Assembly (NCBI GenBank): GCA_025356085.1
Contig: JANXUV010000098.1
Coordinates: 1 to 38,710 of the forward strand
Origin: Betaproteobacteria bacterium
GTDB taxonomy: Bacteria > Pseudomonadota > Gammaproteobacteria > Burkholderiales > SG8-39
Reading direction: 5' to 3'
DNA length: 38,710 nucleotides
Shown: positions 24,993-34,300 of the stretch, piece after piece
Layout: each line of letters opens with the position of its first letter
Position numbering within the stretch: position 1 is the first letter of the stretch
Made by a program: the position numbers and the translations under genes
The notes under the pieces: model-generated
Told to the model about the DNA's origin: nothing
The model's input: only the letters and a program-made list of their open reading frames with translations
Databases searched by the model: none

Positions 24993-27713
24993 GTGAAACG
25001 CATGTTGTTTAACGCGACCCAGCAGGAAGAACTGCGCGTCGCCATCGTAGAAGGTCAGAAACTGGTCGATCTGGACATCGAATCGGCCTCGAGGGAACAA
25101 CGCAAGAGCAACATCTACAAGGGGATCATCACCCGCATCGAGCCCAGCCTCGAAGCGGCGTTCATCGATTACGGTGAAGAACGGCACGGCTTCCTGCCCT
25201 TCAAGGAAGTCGGCCGCAGCTACTTCCGCGAAGGCGTCGACGTCGGCCGCGCGCGCATCCAGGATGCCCTGAACGAAGGCCAGGACCTCATCGTCCAGGT
25301 CGAGAAAGACGAGCGCGGCAACAAGGGCGCCGCCCTCACCACATTCATCAGCCTCGCGGGCCGCTACCTAGTCCTGATGCCGAACAACCCCCGCGGCGGC
25401 GGCGTTTCGCGCCGCGTCGAAGGCGAAGACCGCAACGAGCTGCGCGACACCATCGACCAGCTGGTGGTCCCGGAAGGCATGAGCGTCATCGCCCGTACCG
25501 CGGCGATCGGGCGCACCGCCGAAGAACTGCAGTGGGACCTCAACTACCTCCTCCAGCTCTGGCAAGCCGTGGACGGCGCCGGCAAGGATTCCGAGAAAAA
25601 GCCCTTCCTGATCTATCTCGAATCGAGCCTGGTGATCCGCGCCATCCGCGACTACTTCCAGCCCGACATCGGCGAGATCCTGATCGACACGCAGGAAATC
25701 TACGACCAGGCGGTCGCCTTCATGCAGACCGTGATGCCGGCCAACGTCGGCAAGGTCAAGCTGTACCGCGACGACGTGCCGCTCTTCTCGCGTTTCCAGA
25801 TCGAGCACCAGATCGAAAGCGCCTACGGCCGCCACGTCAACCTGCCTTCGGGCGGTGCGATCGTGATTGACCATACGGAAGCGCTGGTCTCCATCGACGT
25901 CAACTCGGCGCGCGCCACCAAGGGTCACGACATCGAGGAAACCGCCTACCGCACCAACCTGGAAGCGGCGGAAGAAGTCGCCCGCCAGCTGCGGCTGCGC
26001 GACCTTGGCGGCCTGATCGTGGTCGACTTCATCGACATGGAGTCGCAAAAGAACCAGCGCGAGGTAGAAAACGTCTTCCGCGACTCGCTGCGGCACGATC
26101 GCGCTCGCGTGCAGATCGGCAAGATCTCGCGCTTCGGCCTGATGGAGCTGTCGCGTCAGCGGCTGCAACCTTCGCTGGAGGAAACCGCGCATATCAGCTG
26201 CCCGCGTTGCGGCGGCACCGGCTTCATCCGCGGCACCGAATCCACCGCGCTGCACGTGCTGCGCATCATCCAGGAAGAGGCAATGAAGGAAAACACCGGC
26301 GCGGTGCATGCGCAGGTGCCGGTCGACGTGGCCTCCTTTCTGCTGAACGAGAAGCGCGGCGAGATCCAGAAGCTGGAAGCGCGCATCAAGGTCAACATCG
26401 TGCTGGTGCCCAACCCGCACCTGGAGACGCCGCACTACAAGGTGCAGCGCCTGAAGCACGACGAACTGAACCAGATGGAACACGTGCCGACCAGCTACGA
26501 AATGGTCGCGCAACCCGAAGACCCGCAGGCGCCCGGCAAGGAAGCCGAGTCCAAGAAAGATCGCCCGCAGGCCGCGGTGCAGGGCATCGTGCCCGACCAG
26601 CCGGCGCCGATCGTTCCGGAACCCGCGCCGAGGACCGGAGCATCGCGTGGATCGGTTGCAACGACGGCGCCCGCCCCCGCATTGCAGGTGCAGGAACCGG
26701 CGCGTTCAGGCTTTCTGGGCCGCTTGTTCGGCTGGCTCAAGACCGAGAAGCCGGTCGATCAGCCTGCCGCGGCCAACGAACCGGCCATGCGCCCGACCAG
26801 GCCGCAGCGCACCGACCGTAACGACCGGCCGCGCGACGAATCACGCGATCGCAACGAGCACCGGCGCGGCGAACGCGGCGGCAGGCGCGACGGCCAGCAG
26901 CGCGGCGACCGCGACAAAGGGCGCGATCAGCAGCGCCGCGACCAGCGTCCGCCGCAACAGCAGCAACCACGCAACGATCGCCCGCAACGCGAGCGTTCGC
27001 AGGGCGAGATTCAGCAACAGGGCGAACTGTCCCAGTCCGAGCGGCAACCGAACGAGCGCCCGCAGGGCGAGCGTCGTCCGGACCAGCGCCCGCCGCGTCC
27101 GCCGCAGCAGCAGCGGCAGCCGCAAGGACCCAATGCGGGCCCGCAGGATGGCAATGGCAACCCCCCGCCGCAGGAAGGCGAGGAGCATCGGCGTGGACGC
27201 CGTAACCGCGGCGGTCGCGGTAGAGGCGGCGGTGATCGTGGTGATCGTCCCGATCGCGGCGAACGCCGTCCCGAGGGCCAGCACCAGAGCCCGGAGCAGT
27301 CCGTTTACTCGCAGCAACTGGAGGAGCATCGGCTGAAGGTGCATCGGGAAGCAGAGATGCGCGAAGCCGAGCCGCAAAAGCAGCACGAGCCGTCTTCCGA
27401 CCCCGCCCCGGCGCCGCGTCCGGAAGAACCCCGGATGGAACAGGCGCCCAGGGAAGAACCGCGCGCGCCGGAACCCTTGCGGCAGGAAGCGTCGCGCGTC
27501 GAAGCGCCCAAAGTGGAAACGCCGGCCCGCATCGATCCGAAAGAAGTGCTGTCAAGGGCCGGACTTCAGATGGTCGAGACCGACTCCTCCAAGGCAAGGC
27601 AGCCGGCGCCGGCGCCTGAACCGGTGCAGCTGGGCCGGCCGCGGCGCGAAAGGCCGCCCGCTCCGGTGGCCGCCGAGACGGAGCTCGTTCAGGTCGAAAC
27701 GCGCAACAAGTGA
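24993..27713 (+). CDS. rne: Ribonuclease E
   Basis: RNase E is the main endonuclease of mRNA decay and rRNA/tRNA processing and the scaffold of the degradosome. The 906-aa protein starts at GTG 24993 (M-K-R-M-L-F-N-A-T-Q-Q), as in E. coli. It has an S1 domain (about 36-118), catalytic Asp302 and Asp345 (SIDVNSARATKG, IVVDFIDM; E. coli 303/346), and the zinc link Cys403/Cys406 (CPRCGGTG). Residues 571-586 (RSGFLGRLFGWLKTEK) look like the amphipathic membrane-anchoring helix. From about 600 to 800 the chain is disordered and very rich in Arg, Gln, Pro and Gly; a short motif GLQMVET lies near the C-terminus. Its end overlaps the convergent phosphatase gene by 25 bp. Confidence 0.96.
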   Translation: MKRMLFNATQQEELRVAIVEGQKLVDLDIESASREQRKSNIYKGIITRIEPSLEAAFIDYGEERHGFLPFKEVGRSYFREGVDVGRARIQDALNEGQDLIVQVEKDERGNKGAALTTFISLAGRYLVLMPNNPRGGGVSRRVEGEDRNELRDTIDQLVVPEGMSVIARTAAIGRTAEELQWDLNYLLQLWQAVDGAGKDSEKKPFLIYLESSLVIRAIRDYFQPDIGEILIDTQEIYDQAVAFMQTVMPANVGKVKLYRDDVPLFSRFQIEHQIESAYGRHVNLPSGGAIVIDHTEALVSIDVNSARATKGHDIEETAYRTNLEAAEEVARQLRLRDLGGLIVVDFIDMESQKNQREVENVFRDSLRHDRARVQIGKISRFGLMELSRQRLQPSLEETAHISCPRCGGTGFIRGTESTALHVLRIIQEEAMKENTGAVHAQVPVDVASFLLNEKRGEIQKLEARIKVNIVLVPNPHLETPHYKVQRLKHDELNQMEHVPTSYEMVAQPEDPQAPGKEAESKKDRPQAAVQGIVPDQPAPIVPEPAPRTGASRGSVATTAPAPALQVQEPARSGFLGRLFGWLKTEKPVDQPAAANEPAMRPTRPQRTDRNDRPRDESRDRNEHRRGERGGRRDGQQRGDRDKGRDQQRRDQRPPQQQQPRNDRPQRERSQGEIQQQGELSQSERQPNERPQGERRPDQRPPRPPQQQRQPQGPNAGPQDGNGNPPPQEGEEHRRGRRNRGGRGRGGGDRGDRPDRGERRPEGQHQSPEQSVYSQQLEEHRLKVHREAEMREAEPQKQHEPSSDPAPAPRPEEPRMEQAPREEPRAPEPLRQEASRVEAPKVETPARIDPKEVLSRAGLQMVETDSSKARQPAPAPEPVQLGRPRRERPPAPVAAETELVQVETRNK

Positions 27714-28168
27714 GCTCGGACATGGTCGACCAGGCCGCGTGAGGCGGCCTCGACCATATCCAGCACCTGTTCGAACCCGTCCGACCCGCCGTAGTACGGG
27801 TCGGGGACTTCGGCTTCCTCGATGCCCGCGAAATCCAGAAACAGCTTCAGCTTGTGCCTGTGCTCCGCCGCGCACAGGCCCTCCATGAACCGAAAGTGGC
27901 TGCGATCCATCGCCAGCACAAGATCGAAGGCATCGAAATCCGCCCGCGTCACCTGGCGCGCTCGCAGCGCTGAAATGTCATAACCGCGCCGCAGCGCGTG
28001 CGCCGTGGCGCGCCGGTCCGGCGCATCGCCGACGTGATAGCCGTGCGTGCCGGCCGAATCGGCCCGCATGCTCTTTTCGAGGGAATTCCTTCGCAGGAAT
28101 TCCCGGAAAACGCCTTCGGCGGTCGGCGACCGGCAGATGTTGCCGGTGCAGACGAACAGCAACGACAT
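27689..28168 (-). CDS. Low-molecular-weight protein tyrosine phosphatase
   Basis: The signature C-x5-R-S loop is CTGNICRS (Cys7, Arg13), and the general acid is Asp123 in VPDPYYGG. The length is 159 aa. Family members dephosphorylate protein tyrosines, often on exopolysaccharide kinases (Wzb/Etp type), although many single-copy ones have unknown targets. ATG 28168 is preceded by AAGGAGAAC, so I prefer it to an in-frame start 18 nt upstream. No tyrosine kinase lies in the window. It is divergent from the cyclic glucan synthase gene, a suggestive but unproven link to surface polysaccharide. Confidence 0.92.
   Translation of the reverse strand: MSLLFVCTGNICRSPTAEGVFREFLRRNSLEKSMRADSAGTHGYHVGDAPDRRATAHALRRGYDISALRARQVTRADFDAFDLVLAMDRSHFRFMEGLCAAEHRHKLKLFLDFAGIEEAEVPDPYYGGSDGFEQVLDMVEAASRGLVDHVRAHLLRVST
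28081..28104. repeat. Perfect 9-bp inverted repeat inside the phosphatase gene
   Basis: GGGAATTCC (28081-28089) and GGAATTCCC (28096-28104) flank TTCGCA. It lies within codons 22-31 of the tyrosine phosphatase. It may be chance or an RNA hairpin early in the message. Confidence 0.6.
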
Positions 28169-28360
28169 GTTCTCCTTTTCAATCATCGTAGTAGAGTTTC
28201 CAGGAATTCAACCAATAACAGGCGGAAACCGCAACACGCGAATCCGAAACGGGAAGAAAAAACAAATCTTGCGGACAGAGCCAAGCCTGAGAATACGATC
28301 AGCAGAGAGGATTGACGACTGAAAATCAGCGGCAATGGGGTTGCTCGAAGCCTGCTTCAG
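28169..28360. other. Divergent intergenic region, tyrosine phosphatase / glucan synthase
   Basis: This stretch of about 190 bp is more A-rich than its surroundings. It holds the AAGGAG site of the phosphatase (minus strand). On the plus strand, AGAGAGG at 28304-28310 stands 8 nt before an in-frame CTG (28319), a possible start of the glucan synthase. A weak promoter-like pair on the plus strand (TTGCGG and TACGAT, 19 nt apart) is too poor to assert. I see no repeat or RNA gene here. Confidence 0.4.
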
Positions 28361-31300
28361 GTGCTGGCGCAGTTCCGGCGCGGCGGCTGGATGGCCGACG
28401 ACATGATCGAGGAGGCGCCACTGCGATCGGAGCTGTTCAGCGCCGGGCACATGGAACAGCACGGCAAGGCGCTGGCGGCCTCCCATTCCCCGGGAGCCAA
28501 ACGGCCCCGCGACCTGCTGCTCTCGCGCCTTGCGGAAAACGAAGGCGTGCTGCTCAAAGCCTGCGATCTGTTGATGGCGGCGATCGAGGAGGGCCGCCCG
28601 GTCACACCTGCCGGGGAATGGTTGCTCGATAATTTTCACCTGATCGAAGAGCAGATACGCACCGCCACCAGGCACCTGCCCAGGGACTACAGCCGCGAGC
28701 TGCCGCGTCTGGGCAGCGGTCCGTCGGCAGGACTGCCGCGCGTCTACGACATCGCGCTGGAGACCATCTCGCACGGCGACGGACAGGTGGATGCGGAGAG
28801 TTTCGGCCGATTCATCGCGGCCTATCAGACCGTCACCTCGCTGACCCTCGGCGAATTGTGGGGCGTTCCCATCATGTTGCGCCTGGCGCTGATCGAGAAC
28901 CTGCGGCGCGTGGGAACCCGCATCATCGCTCATCACATGGGCCGGGATCTGGCCGATTTCTGGGCCGACCAGATGACGGAGACCGCGCAGAACGACCCCA
29001 AAAGCCTGATCCTGATCGTCGCGGACATGGCGAGATCCGACCCGCCCATGAGCAGTTCCTTCGTGGCGGAGATCGCTCGACGGTTGCAAGGGCACGGCGC
29101 AGCCCTGGCGATGCCGCTCAATTGGATCGAACAGCGGCTCTCCGAACTCGGCCTGTCCATTGCCCAGCTGGTGCAATCGGAGAATCAACAGCAGGCCGCC
29201 GATCAAGTCTCCATCAGCAACAGTATCGGCAGCCTGCGCCTGCTGACGGCGACCGACTGGCACGCATTCGTCGAGACGATGAGCGTGGCCGAGCGCATCC
29301 TGCGCGAGGACCCCGCCGGCGTGTACGGACTGATGGACTTCGCCACGCGCGATCACTACCGCCACGTGCTGGAGAAGATCGCCAGACGCAGCGGCCTGAC
29401 CGAGGAACACGTGGCGCGCAGCTGCCTGCAACTCGCGCGCAAAGCCGCGGCGCGCAACGACGGCGACGAACGTGCGGCGCATGTCGGTTTCTACCTTGTC
29501 GACCGAGGCTTGCCGCTTCTGGAAGCATCGACCGGAGGTCGGCTGCCGGAATTCCGGATGCGGATTCCCGTTTCTCCGGACATGCAGCGCATCCGTGGCC
29601 GCTACATCTATCTCGGACCGATCGCGCTGCTGACGTCGGTCTTCACCGGCAGCCTGCTCGCGCATGCCCACGCAAGCGGGGCACGGGACTGGCTCCTGGT
29701 GTTGTGCGGTCTGCTGGCGTTGATCGGCACCAGCCAGCTCGCAGTCGCGCTGGCGAATTGGCTTGCAAGCCTGGTCGTGCTCCCTCAGTTGCTGCCGCGC
29801 ATGGATTTTTCCAAAGGCATCGCGCCTGAATCGCAGACGCTGGTCGTGGTCCCGGCGCTCCTCCACAGCGCGCAGAACGTCGAGGACCTGGCTGAGGCGC
29901 TCGAAGTTCGCTTCCTTGCCAACCGGGACGGCCACCTGCAATTCGGCCTGCTGACGGATTTTGCCGATGCACCGGAAGAAATACTGCCGCAGGACGAACC
30001 GCTGCTGCAGCTGGCAGCGCAGCGCATCGCGGAACTGAATGACAAATACCGCGGCACCGGCAGCGCACGGGATGACGATATTTTTTTCCTGTTTCATCGC
30101 CCGCGCCGCTGGAATCCGCGTGAACGCGTCTGGATGGGATACGAACGCAAGCGCGGCAAGCTGGGCGACCTGAACGCGTTGCTGCGCGGCGCGAGCGTCG
30201 CCGGTGGCGACCGGTTTTCGCGCATCGTCGGCCGGATCGCCGTCCTGTCGGGCGTCCGGTACGTGATCACACTGGACGCCGACACGCAGCTGCCGCGCGA
30301 CACGGCTCGGCAGCTGGTCGGCACGATGGCGCATCCGCTGAACCGCGCCCGCTATGACGCGGCCACCCGGCGCGTGACGGAAGGCTACGGCATCCTGCAG
30401 CCGCGCGTCGCGGCGAGCCTGACGGACGCGAACCGTTCGCGCTACTCCCGGTTGCACGGCGAGGACGCCGGTATCGATCCCTATACGCGCATGGTCTCCG
30501 ACCTCTACCAGGACCTGTTCGGCGAAGGCTCGTTCATCGGCAAGGGGATCTATGATGTCGACGCCTTCGAATGGGCGCTGAAGGATCGCCTTCCGGAGGA
30601 TCGCATTCTCAGTCACGATCTGCTGGAAGGCTGCTACGCGCGCTCCGGGTTGGCGAGCGACGTGCAGCTCTACGAGGAACATCCCGCAGGCTACAGAACG
30701 GATGTCAAGCGGCGGCATCGCTGGATGCGCGGTGACTGGCAGCTGGTCGGCTGGCTGCGTCGGCGCGTTCCCGCCAGCCACGGCGGTTCGGAGAACAATC
30801 CGCTGTCGGCACTGTCGCAATGGAAAATCTTCGACAACCTGCGCCGCAGCCTGGTCTCGCCGGCGTTATTCATGCTGCTGCTGCTCGGGTGGACCCTGCT
30901 CTCGCCCGCTTGGGTCTGGACCCTGGCCGTGCTGGCAGTGCTGCTGGTCCCCGTCTTGAGCGCCTCACTTACCGATTTGTTTCGCAAGCCGGACGACACC
31001 CTGCTGCGGCAGCATCTTGGCGGCGTTGTGCGCTCGACCAGAGGACGCCTCGCGCAAACCGCGTTCGCGCTTGCCTGCCTGCCTTTCGAGGCCTGCTTCA
31101 GCCTGGACGCCATTCTGCGCACCGTGGTGCGAATGCTGATTACACACCGGCGCCTACTCGAGTGGACGCCGAGTCAGCCCGGCGGCGACCGCGACGAGCT
31201 CGATAGCGACTACGGCCCCCGGGCTTGCCTGCGTTCGATGTGGGTCGCGCCGTTCCTGTCCATCGTCATCGCGCTGTTTCTGCTGCATGCAAACCCAGGC

Positions 31301-34300
31301 GCGCTGGCGGTCGCGGGGCCGATCCTGCTCCTGTGGCTGGCATCGCCGCTGCTGGCGTGGTGGCTAAGCCGGCCGCTCGCGCGCCCGCAGGCCAGGCTCC
31401 TGCCGGAGCAGATCCGGTTTCTGCGCCTGGTTTCTCGCAGGACCTGGGCCTTCTTCGAGGCCTTCATCGGGCCGGAGGACCATTGGCTGCCGCCGGACAA
31501 TTACCAGGAAAGTCCCGCCGAGGTGCTCGCGAGACGCACCTCGCCCACCAATATGGGGCTGTCGCTCCTGGCGAACCTGTCGGCATACGACTTCGGCTAT
31601 CTGCCGGCGGGCAAGTTCATCGAGCGCACCCGTCATGCGTTCGCCACGATGCACAAACTGGAACGCCATCTCGGGCACTTCTACAACTGGTACGACACCC
31701 AGACCTTGCGTCCGCTGCTGCCGGCCTATGTTTCCACGGTCGACAGCGGCAACCTCGCCGGCCACCTGCTGACGCTGCGGCCGGGCCTCGCCACGCTGGC
31801 AGACCAGCCGATTCTCGCGGCGCGATGGCTCGAGGGGCTCGCCGACACGTTCAGGGCGTTTCTCGATGCCGCATCGAAAACTGCGTCGGTCGCCCGCCTC
31901 CGGTTCGAGGAGGAACTCGAATCGGCCCTGTCGGACCGGCCGTCGACGCTGGCCGCCGCGCGCCGGGTCCTGGAACGGCTGGCGTCAAACGCCGCGCGGC
32001 TGGCGGGCGATCCCGGCGAGGAATCGAATTCCGAAGCGACTGCCTGGGCGCGCGCCCTCGACCGGCAATGCAAGGAGCTCGTGGAAGAACTCGCGCTGCT
32101 ATTGCCGTGGCCTGCGTTGCCGGACCTGAATACGATACCGACGTTGCGCGAGCTGGCGGCGCTGGATGGCGCGACGCACGCACGCGGCCGACTAGAGGAA
32201 ATCGCTCTGCTCGCATCGCAGGCGGGCGACATGGCGCGCTTGAACTACGACTTCCTGTACGACGAAGTGCGACATCTGCTTTCAATCGGGTACAACGTGA
32301 CTGAGCGCAGGCGCGATGCGGGTTCCTACGACCTGCTCGCGTCGGAAGCGCGCCTCGCGGTGTTCGTCGCGATCGCGCAGGGACAACTGCCGCAGCAGAG
32401 CTGGTTCGCGCTCGGCCGGTTGCTGGTCAACGCGGGCAGCGGACCGACCCTGCTCTCCTGGAGCGGCTCGATGTTCGAATACCTGATGCCGCTGATCGTG
32501 ATGCCGGTCTACGACCGCACCTTGCTGGATGAAAGCTGCCGCGCCGCGGTCAGGCGGCAGATCGAATACGGCGCCCAGCGCGGCGTGCCTTGGGGCATGT
32601 CGGAGTCCGGCTACAGCACGGTGGACGCGGCGCTCAATTACCAGTACCGCGCGTTCGGCGTACCCGGCCTCGGCCTGCAGCGCGGCTTGAGCGAGGAACT
32701 GGTGATCGCGCCGTATGCCACGGCGCTCGCCCTGATGGTCGAGCCCGAAGCAGCCTGCGAGAACCTGCAGCGCCTCGCGGCCGAAGGTATCCTCGGCCGA
32801 TACGGCTTTTACGAGGCGGTCGACTACACCCCGGCGCGCCTGCGCCGCGCCGAGACGAGCACCGTCGTGCGTTCGTTCATGGCCCATCACCAGGGCATGA
32901 GCCTACTCGCCCTCGCCCACCTGCTGCTGGAGAGGCCGATGCAGCGGCGCTTCGTGTCCGATCCCTTGTTCCAGGCGACCCTGCTGCTGCTCCAGGAGCG
33001 CATTCCGAGAGCCACCGGGCTGTACCTGAGTCATCCTGAGCGGGTCGATTCCCGTGTGGCCGCCGAAGCGCTCGAGACGCCGATGCGCGTTTTCAACACG
33101 CCGCACACGAGGAACCCGGGGGTGCAGCTGCTCTCCAACGGCCGCTACAACGTGATGATCACGAACGCCGGCGGCGGCTACAGCCGATGGAAAGACATCG
33201 CGGTCACCCGATGGCGCGAGGACACCACATGCGATCCGTGGGGCACGTTCTGCTACCTGCGCGACCTTGGCAGCGGCGCCGTCTGGTCGTCCGCTTTCCA
33301 GCCGACGCTGAAAACCGCCGAAACTTACGAAGCCGTGTTCACCGAGCAGCGGGTAGAGTTCCGCCGCCACGACCCGGATTTCGATACGCATACCGAAATC
33401 GTGGTGTCGCCGGAGGATGACATCGAGCTGCGCCGGGTGCACGTCACGAACCGCTCCCGCTCGCGCAGGACGATCGAGGTGACCAGCTATGCGGAGGTGG
33501 TGCTTGCCTCCGCTTCCGCGGACGCCCTGCATCCGGCGTTCAGCAATCTGTTCGTACAGACCGAAATCGTGCCGGCACGGCAGGCGATCTTGTGCACGCG
33601 CAGGCCGCGCTCCCGCGGCGAGCAGGCCCCGTGGATGCTGCATCTCATGGCAGTGCACGGCGTGGAGCAGGCGCAGGCTTCGTACGAGACCGATCGGGCG
33701 CGTTTCATCGGCCGCGGCAACAGCGTCGGCGATCCTCAGGCGATGCGCGATGCCACTCCGCTCTCGGGCAGCCAGGGCTCGGTGCTCGATCCCATTGTCG
33801 CCATCCGACAGCGCGTCGCTCTCGAGCCGCTGCAGACCGTGACCTTCGACCTGGTCAGCGGCATCGGCGAGAGCCGCGCCGCCTGTCTCCAGTTGGCCGA
33901 GAAATACCAGGACCGACGCCTGGCCGATCGCGCCTTCGAAATGGCGTGGGCGCACAGCCAGGTGGCGCGGCGGCAGATCAATGTGACGGAGGCCGACGCG
34001 CAACTCTACGGCCGGCTCGCCAGCTCGATCATCTACGGCAATTCCACGCTGCGCGCCGAAGCGGGCATCATCGCCAGGAACCGCCGCGGGCAATCCGGCT
34101 TGTGGGGATACGCGATTTCGGGGGATCTGCCCATCGTGCTGGTGCAGCTGAAGGATCCGGCGAACATCGAACTGGTGCGCCAGCTGGTCCAGGCCCATGC
34201 CTACTGGCGCCTGAAGGGTCTGGCAGTGGACCTGGTCATCTGGAATGAGGAACGCGGCGGCTACCGCCAGCTGCTCCACGACGAGATCATGGGTCTGATC

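Noticed and set aside
26800-27300. Tandem repeat or CRISPR-like array in the rne 3' half
   Set aside because: The repetitive look comes from Arg/Gln/Pro codons in the disordered tail. There is no fixed repeat unit or spacer structure.
28208-30820. 870-codon open frame on the minus strand inside the glucan synthase gene
   Set aside because: It is antisense to the clearly conserved GT84 half. Its translation is rich in Arg, Gln, His and Ala with no domain, as expected of a GC-rich shadow frame.
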